From Rhabdothermincola sp036846205 (lineage in GTDB: Bacteria > Actinomycetota > Acidimicrobiia > Acidimicrobiales > Acidimicrobilacustridaceae), in the NCBI RefSeq assembly GCF_036846205.1, contig NZ_DAIUCK010000116.1, forward strand, positions 1 to 9,018: a stretch of 9,018 nucleotides of DNA, given 5' to 3'. The notes under the pieces were generated by a model. The model worked only from the letters and a program-made list of their open reading frames with translations, made no database searches and was not told the DNA's origin. This document shows positions 7,185 to 9,018 of the stretch, piece after piece (the stretch's first letter is position 1; each line of letters opens with the position of its first letter). Made by a program: the position numbers and the translations under genes.

Positions 7185-7269
7185 GATCCCTGCCACATCC
7201 CCGCCGAAGCCCTGGCGGCGCCCGATCGGGGAGCTACCAAACGCCCTGATCGCCCCGCATGGGCCGTCC
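7185..7269. other. Divergent intergenic region, no recognised element
   Basis: This stretch lies between the leader hairpin of the leftward gene and the half-site cluster of the rightward gene. It is GC-rich and I see no clear promoter for the leftward gene, which must nevertheless be transcribed from this region or from within 7270-7320. Confidence 0.4.
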
Positions 7270-7297
7270 GGCCTAGTATTAGGTCTAAAGGCCTAGT
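7270..7297. promoter_or_regulatory. Operator-like cluster of three alternating half-sites
   Basis: GGCCTAGT occurs at 7270-7277 and again at 7290-7297, exactly 20 bp apart. Between them ATTAGGTC (7278-7285) is the same site in the opposite direction with two mismatches. The sites give two overlapping imperfect palindromes, 7270-7285 (6 of 8 pairs) and 7278-7297 (7 of 10 pairs). TAGTAT at 7274-7279 could be a -10 for the rightward operon, giving a leader of about 35 nt, so a protein bound here would block it. The local AT content is well above the surroundings. The regulator is unknown. Confidence 0.5.
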
Positions 7298-7311
7298 CAC
7301 CCGGTGCCGAT

Positions 7312-7318
7312 GGAGGGG
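7312..7318 (+). promoter_or_regulatory. Ribosome binding site of the small NERD-like gene
   Basis: GGAGGGG lies 2 nt before the GTG at 7321, with its GGAGG core 4 nt away. The spacing is short but the sequence is strong, and it supports the GTG start. Confidence 0.55.
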
Positions 7319-7320
7319 AC

Positions 7321-7791
7321 GTGACCGACCTGGCCAACGCATCGCTCGACGGCATCGACAGCGTGCTGGCCGGCCTCCCGCCGGCCTGCGTGGTCGCCTC
7401 GAGCGGCGTCGCCCGCCTCGTGGTCGGCCCGCCGGGTGCCTTCGTGCTGCTGCCCTCCGGCGCGGATCCCTCCACGACCGCCGAACGGGCCGGCCACTTG
7501 GCGGCCACGACCCGCGCTGCGCTCGCCGAACACGTGAGCTGGGTGCCGTTCATCGACGCCGTCGTCATCCACGACACGCCGCTGCGCAACGGCTCGGCCA
7601 CCTCGGTGCCCTTGGACCTGCTCCCCGAGACGCTGGTGGAAGGACCGGTCGTGATCGATCCCAGTACCGTCGCCATGATCAGGCACCTGCTCGACGAAGG
7701 GCAGCTGCCGAACTGGCGGACGGGCGTGTGCTCGGAGGATGGCAAGATCGACCTGTGCGAACCGGTCGACGACGTCCCCGCCGCCAGCTGA
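7321..7791 (+). CDS. Small hypothetical protein, weakly NERD-like
   Basis: A 156-residue protein of unknown function with no signal peptide or membrane segment. The part RLVVGPPGAFVLLPSG (32-47), then a helix with ERAGHLAATTRAALAEH (55-71) and the strand WVPFIDAVVIHD (74-85), follows the pattern of NERD (nuclease-related) domains: a strand with PxGxFV, a helix of alternating Ala/Leu, then a strand. The usual nuclease acid and the E-x-K motif after the PxGxFV strand are absent here, so if related it should be catalytically inactive. The NERD assignment is weak and rests on pattern only. The start is GTG with GGAGG upstream. The alpha/beta hydrolase starts 25 bp downstream on the same strand, so the two are probably co-transcribed under the half-site cluster at 7270-7297. 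Confidence 0.75.
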   Translation: MTDLANASLDGIDSVLAGLPPACVVASSGVARLVVGPPGAFVLLPSGADPSTTAERAGHLAATTRAALAEHVSWVPFIDAVVIHDTPLRNGSATSVPLDLLPETLVEGPVVIDPSTVAMIRHLLDEGQLPNWRTGVCSEDGKIDLCEPVDDVPAAS

Positions 7792-7816
7792 TCCCCCACA
7801 CCAACGGGACCTCCTC

Positions 7817-8674
7817 GTGACCAGCGCGACCAGGCTGGTCGAGTCGACCGGTGGCGCCCGACTGGCAGTCCACGACCTCGGCGGGAGCGGCCATCCCCTC
7901 CTGCTGACGCACGCCACCGGGTTCCACGGCCGGGTCTGGGCCCCCCTGGCTCGACACCTCGAGGGACACGGGTTCCGGTGCTGGGCTCCGGACCTGCGAG
8001 GCCATGGTGACTCGACCGCACCGGATGACGGGCAGTTCCACTGGGACGGCTTCGCCGACGACGTGCTGGCTGTGGTCGACGCGCTGGGGATGCGCCGGCC
8101 GTTCGGCGTCGGACACTCCAAAGGAGGCGCCGCGCTCCTGCTGGCCGAGGAGCGACGGCCCGGCACCTTCCGGGCGCTGTACCTGTTCGAGCCGGTGGTG
8201 TTCCCCCCCGACGTGGTCGAGGCCGCCGACCACGCCGGATCGAACCCCCTCGCCGAGGGTGCGCTCCGCCGCCGGTCCGAGTTCGAGTCCTTCGACGCCG
8301 CCTACGACAACTTCGCCACCAAACCCCCCTTCTCAGCCCTCGACCCGGAAGTGCTGCGGGCCTACGTCGACTACGGCTTCGCCCCTACCGCTGCCGGGAC
8401 GGTGATCCTCAAGTGCCGCCCGGAGCACGAGGCGCAGATCTACCGGATGGGCGCGACCCACGGTGCCTTCGCACGGCTCGACCGGGTGACCTGCCCGGTG
8501 GTCGTGGCGCGGGGCGGGGTCACCGGGTTCGGGCCCGCGGCCTTCGTCGAGCGCATCGTGGACGCGCTCCCCCACGGTCGCATCGAGGAACATCCCGAGC
8601 TCGGACACTTCGGACCTCTCGAGCGGCCGGAGGAGATCGCCACCGCCATACGACGGGCGTTCGCGGCGGCGTGA
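7817..8674 (+). CDS. Alpha/beta hydrolase
   Basis: A soluble 285-residue alpha/beta-fold hydrolase, substrate unknown (ester, lactone or C-C bond cleavage are usual in this group). The oxyanion-loop motif is HATGFHGRVW (32-41), followed by APDLRGHGDS (57-66). The nucleophile elbow is GHSKGG with S101, and the catalytic histidine is H264 in ELGHFGPLERPEE. The expected acid after strand 7 is not visible: VVVARGGVTGFGP has no Asp or Glu. E125 in YLFEPVVFP, after strand 6, may replace it, as in LinB/DhaA-type haloalkane dehalogenases. The start is GTG with GGGA 7 nt upstream. An upstream in-frame start at 7739 would overlap the preceding gene by 53 bp and adds a Pro/Ser/Thr-rich leader foreign to the family, so I rejected it. 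The partner protein upstream is 25 bp away. Confidence 0.9.
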   Translation: MTSATRLVESTGGARLAVHDLGGSGHPLLLTHATGFHGRVWAPLARHLEGHGFRCWAPDLRGHGDSTAPDDGQFHWDGFADDVLAVVDALGMRRPFGVGHSKGGAALLLAEERRPGTFRALYLFEPVVFPPDVVEAADHAGSNPLAEGALRRRSEFESFDAAYDNFATKPPFSALDPEVLRAYVDYGFAPTAAGTVILKCRPEHEAQIYRMGATHGAFARLDRVTCPVVVARGGVTGFGPAAFVERIVDALPHGRIEEHPELGHFGPLERPEEIATAIRRAFAAA

Positions 8675-8789
8675 CCCCGGGATACAAGCTCCGTATGAGG
8701 TCTGGACCCGCGGACGCTTCTGCCCGGTCAGGATCGTTGACGAAGCCCTGGTGACGGCCGTGATGGTTGGGTGAGGCTGCGCAGCCTGC
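8675..8789. other. Convergent intergenic region
   Basis: The 115 bp between the hydrolase stop and the stop of the leftward partial gene contain a 14-bp palindrome, AGGCTGCGCAGCCT (8774-8787), immediately past the leftward stop. It could form a short 5-bp hairpin, but there is no T-tract on either side, so I do not call it a terminator. Nothing else is evident. Confidence 0.4.
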
Positions 8790-9018
8790 TCAGCGGATGA
8801 CGGCCTGCACCTCCACCACCCGCACCGGCACACTCGACGAACGCTCCAACACCCCCAGATCCCCCACCTCACCGGTGGTCGCCTCCCAACTGCTCGCGTA
8901 GGTGATAGTGGCCGTCACCACGAACACCCCCGACGGCTCACTGGTCGACGGCCAGATGTAGGTGTGCGTACACCCACTCACCTGACCCGCCGGCGGACGC
9001 CCCGGGTCATACACGACT
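8790..9018 (-). CDS. C-terminal fragment of an unrecognised, probably extracytoplasmic protein
   Basis: The frame enters from the right edge and ends at TGA 8790-8792, leaving about 75 residues. The visible part has GCTHTYIWPSTSEPSG, then a beta-rich stretch VFVVTATITYASSWE, and ends with VPVRVVEVQAVIR. Alternating Thr/Val strands with Ser/Pro/Gly turns suggest a beta-sandwich module as found in secreted or surface proteins, but I cannot name a family. A GTG or ATG inside the fragment could give an apparent short start, yet the frame stays open to the edge, so it is best treated as partial. It is convergent with the hydrolase gene. Confidence 0.6.
   Translation of the reverse strand, partial: VVYDPGRPPAGQVSGCTHTYIWPSTSEPSGVFVVTATITYASSWEATTGEVGDLGVLERSSSVPVRVVEVQAVIR

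Noticed and set aside
7279..7297. IdeR/DtxR iron box
   Set aside because: TTAGG and CCTA arms are present, but the arm spacing is one base short of the usual 19-bp box and the right arm reads CCTAGT rather than CCTAA. No iron-related gene is near.
7739..7816. Upstream start for the alpha/beta hydrolase
   Set aside because: It overlaps the preceding gene in another frame and adds a Pro/Ser/Thr-rich segment not seen in hydrolases. GTG at 7817 has a GGGA site and begins just before the first strand.
8774..8787. 14-bp palindrome as an intrinsic terminator
   Set aside because: It gives only a 5-bp stem with a 4-nt loop and has no T-tract on either strand.
1..9018. tRNA, rRNA, CRISPR array, insertion sequence or prophage
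   Set aside because: No cloverleaf-like element, regularly spaced repeat array, transposase motif or phage protein was seen on either strand.

Overview
The window is very GC-rich, with strong G/C preference at third codon positions, GTG starts next to ATG starts, and GGAG-type ribosome binding sites. This points to a high-GC actinobacterium. The mix of a GcdH-like dehydrogenase, an FtsX/MacB exporter and lineage-type hypothetical proteins would fit Acidimicrobiia, but that placement is an inference from style, not from a marker gene. No RNA gene, CRISPR array, transposase or phage gene was recognised, and the region looks chromosomal.

Layout from left to right. (1) 1-3160, minus strand: a two-gene ABC export operon made of a LolD/MacB-type ATPase followed by a large FtsX-type permease with two FtsX units. 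The permease C-terminus runs off the left edge. (2) 3161-3393: intergenic region holding a perfect 22-bp inverted repeat with a 4-nt loop. (3) 3394-4947, minus: a type I phosphodiesterase/alkaline-phosphatase-superfamily protein whose motifs appear in permuted order. (4) 4948-5069: a divergent intergenic region with three tandem 11-bp repeats. (5) 5070-6278, plus: a glutaryl-CoA dehydrogenase-like acyl-CoA dehydrogenase. (6) 6283-7158, minus: an AhpD/CMD-like domain joined to a probable SCP2-like lipid-binding domain, ending 4 bp from the dehydrogenase stop. (7) 7159-7320: a divergent intergenic region with a hairpin over the leftward gene's ribosome binding site and a cluster of three CCTA half-sites before the rightward gene. 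(8) 7321-8674, plus: a probable two-gene operon of a small degenerate NERD-like protein and an alpha/beta hydrolase. (9) 8790-9018, minus: the C-terminal end of an unrecognised, probably secreted or surface protein.

Functional links are clear only within the ABC pair (ATPase plus permease) and probably within the small-protein/hydrolase pair. The dehydrogenase lacks other lysine/tryptophan degradation genes beside it. The most unusual signals are the permuted phosphodiesterase, the long perfect inverted repeat, the three-half-site operator-like cluster at 7270-7297 and the CMD-SCP2 fusion with a lost resolving cysteine.
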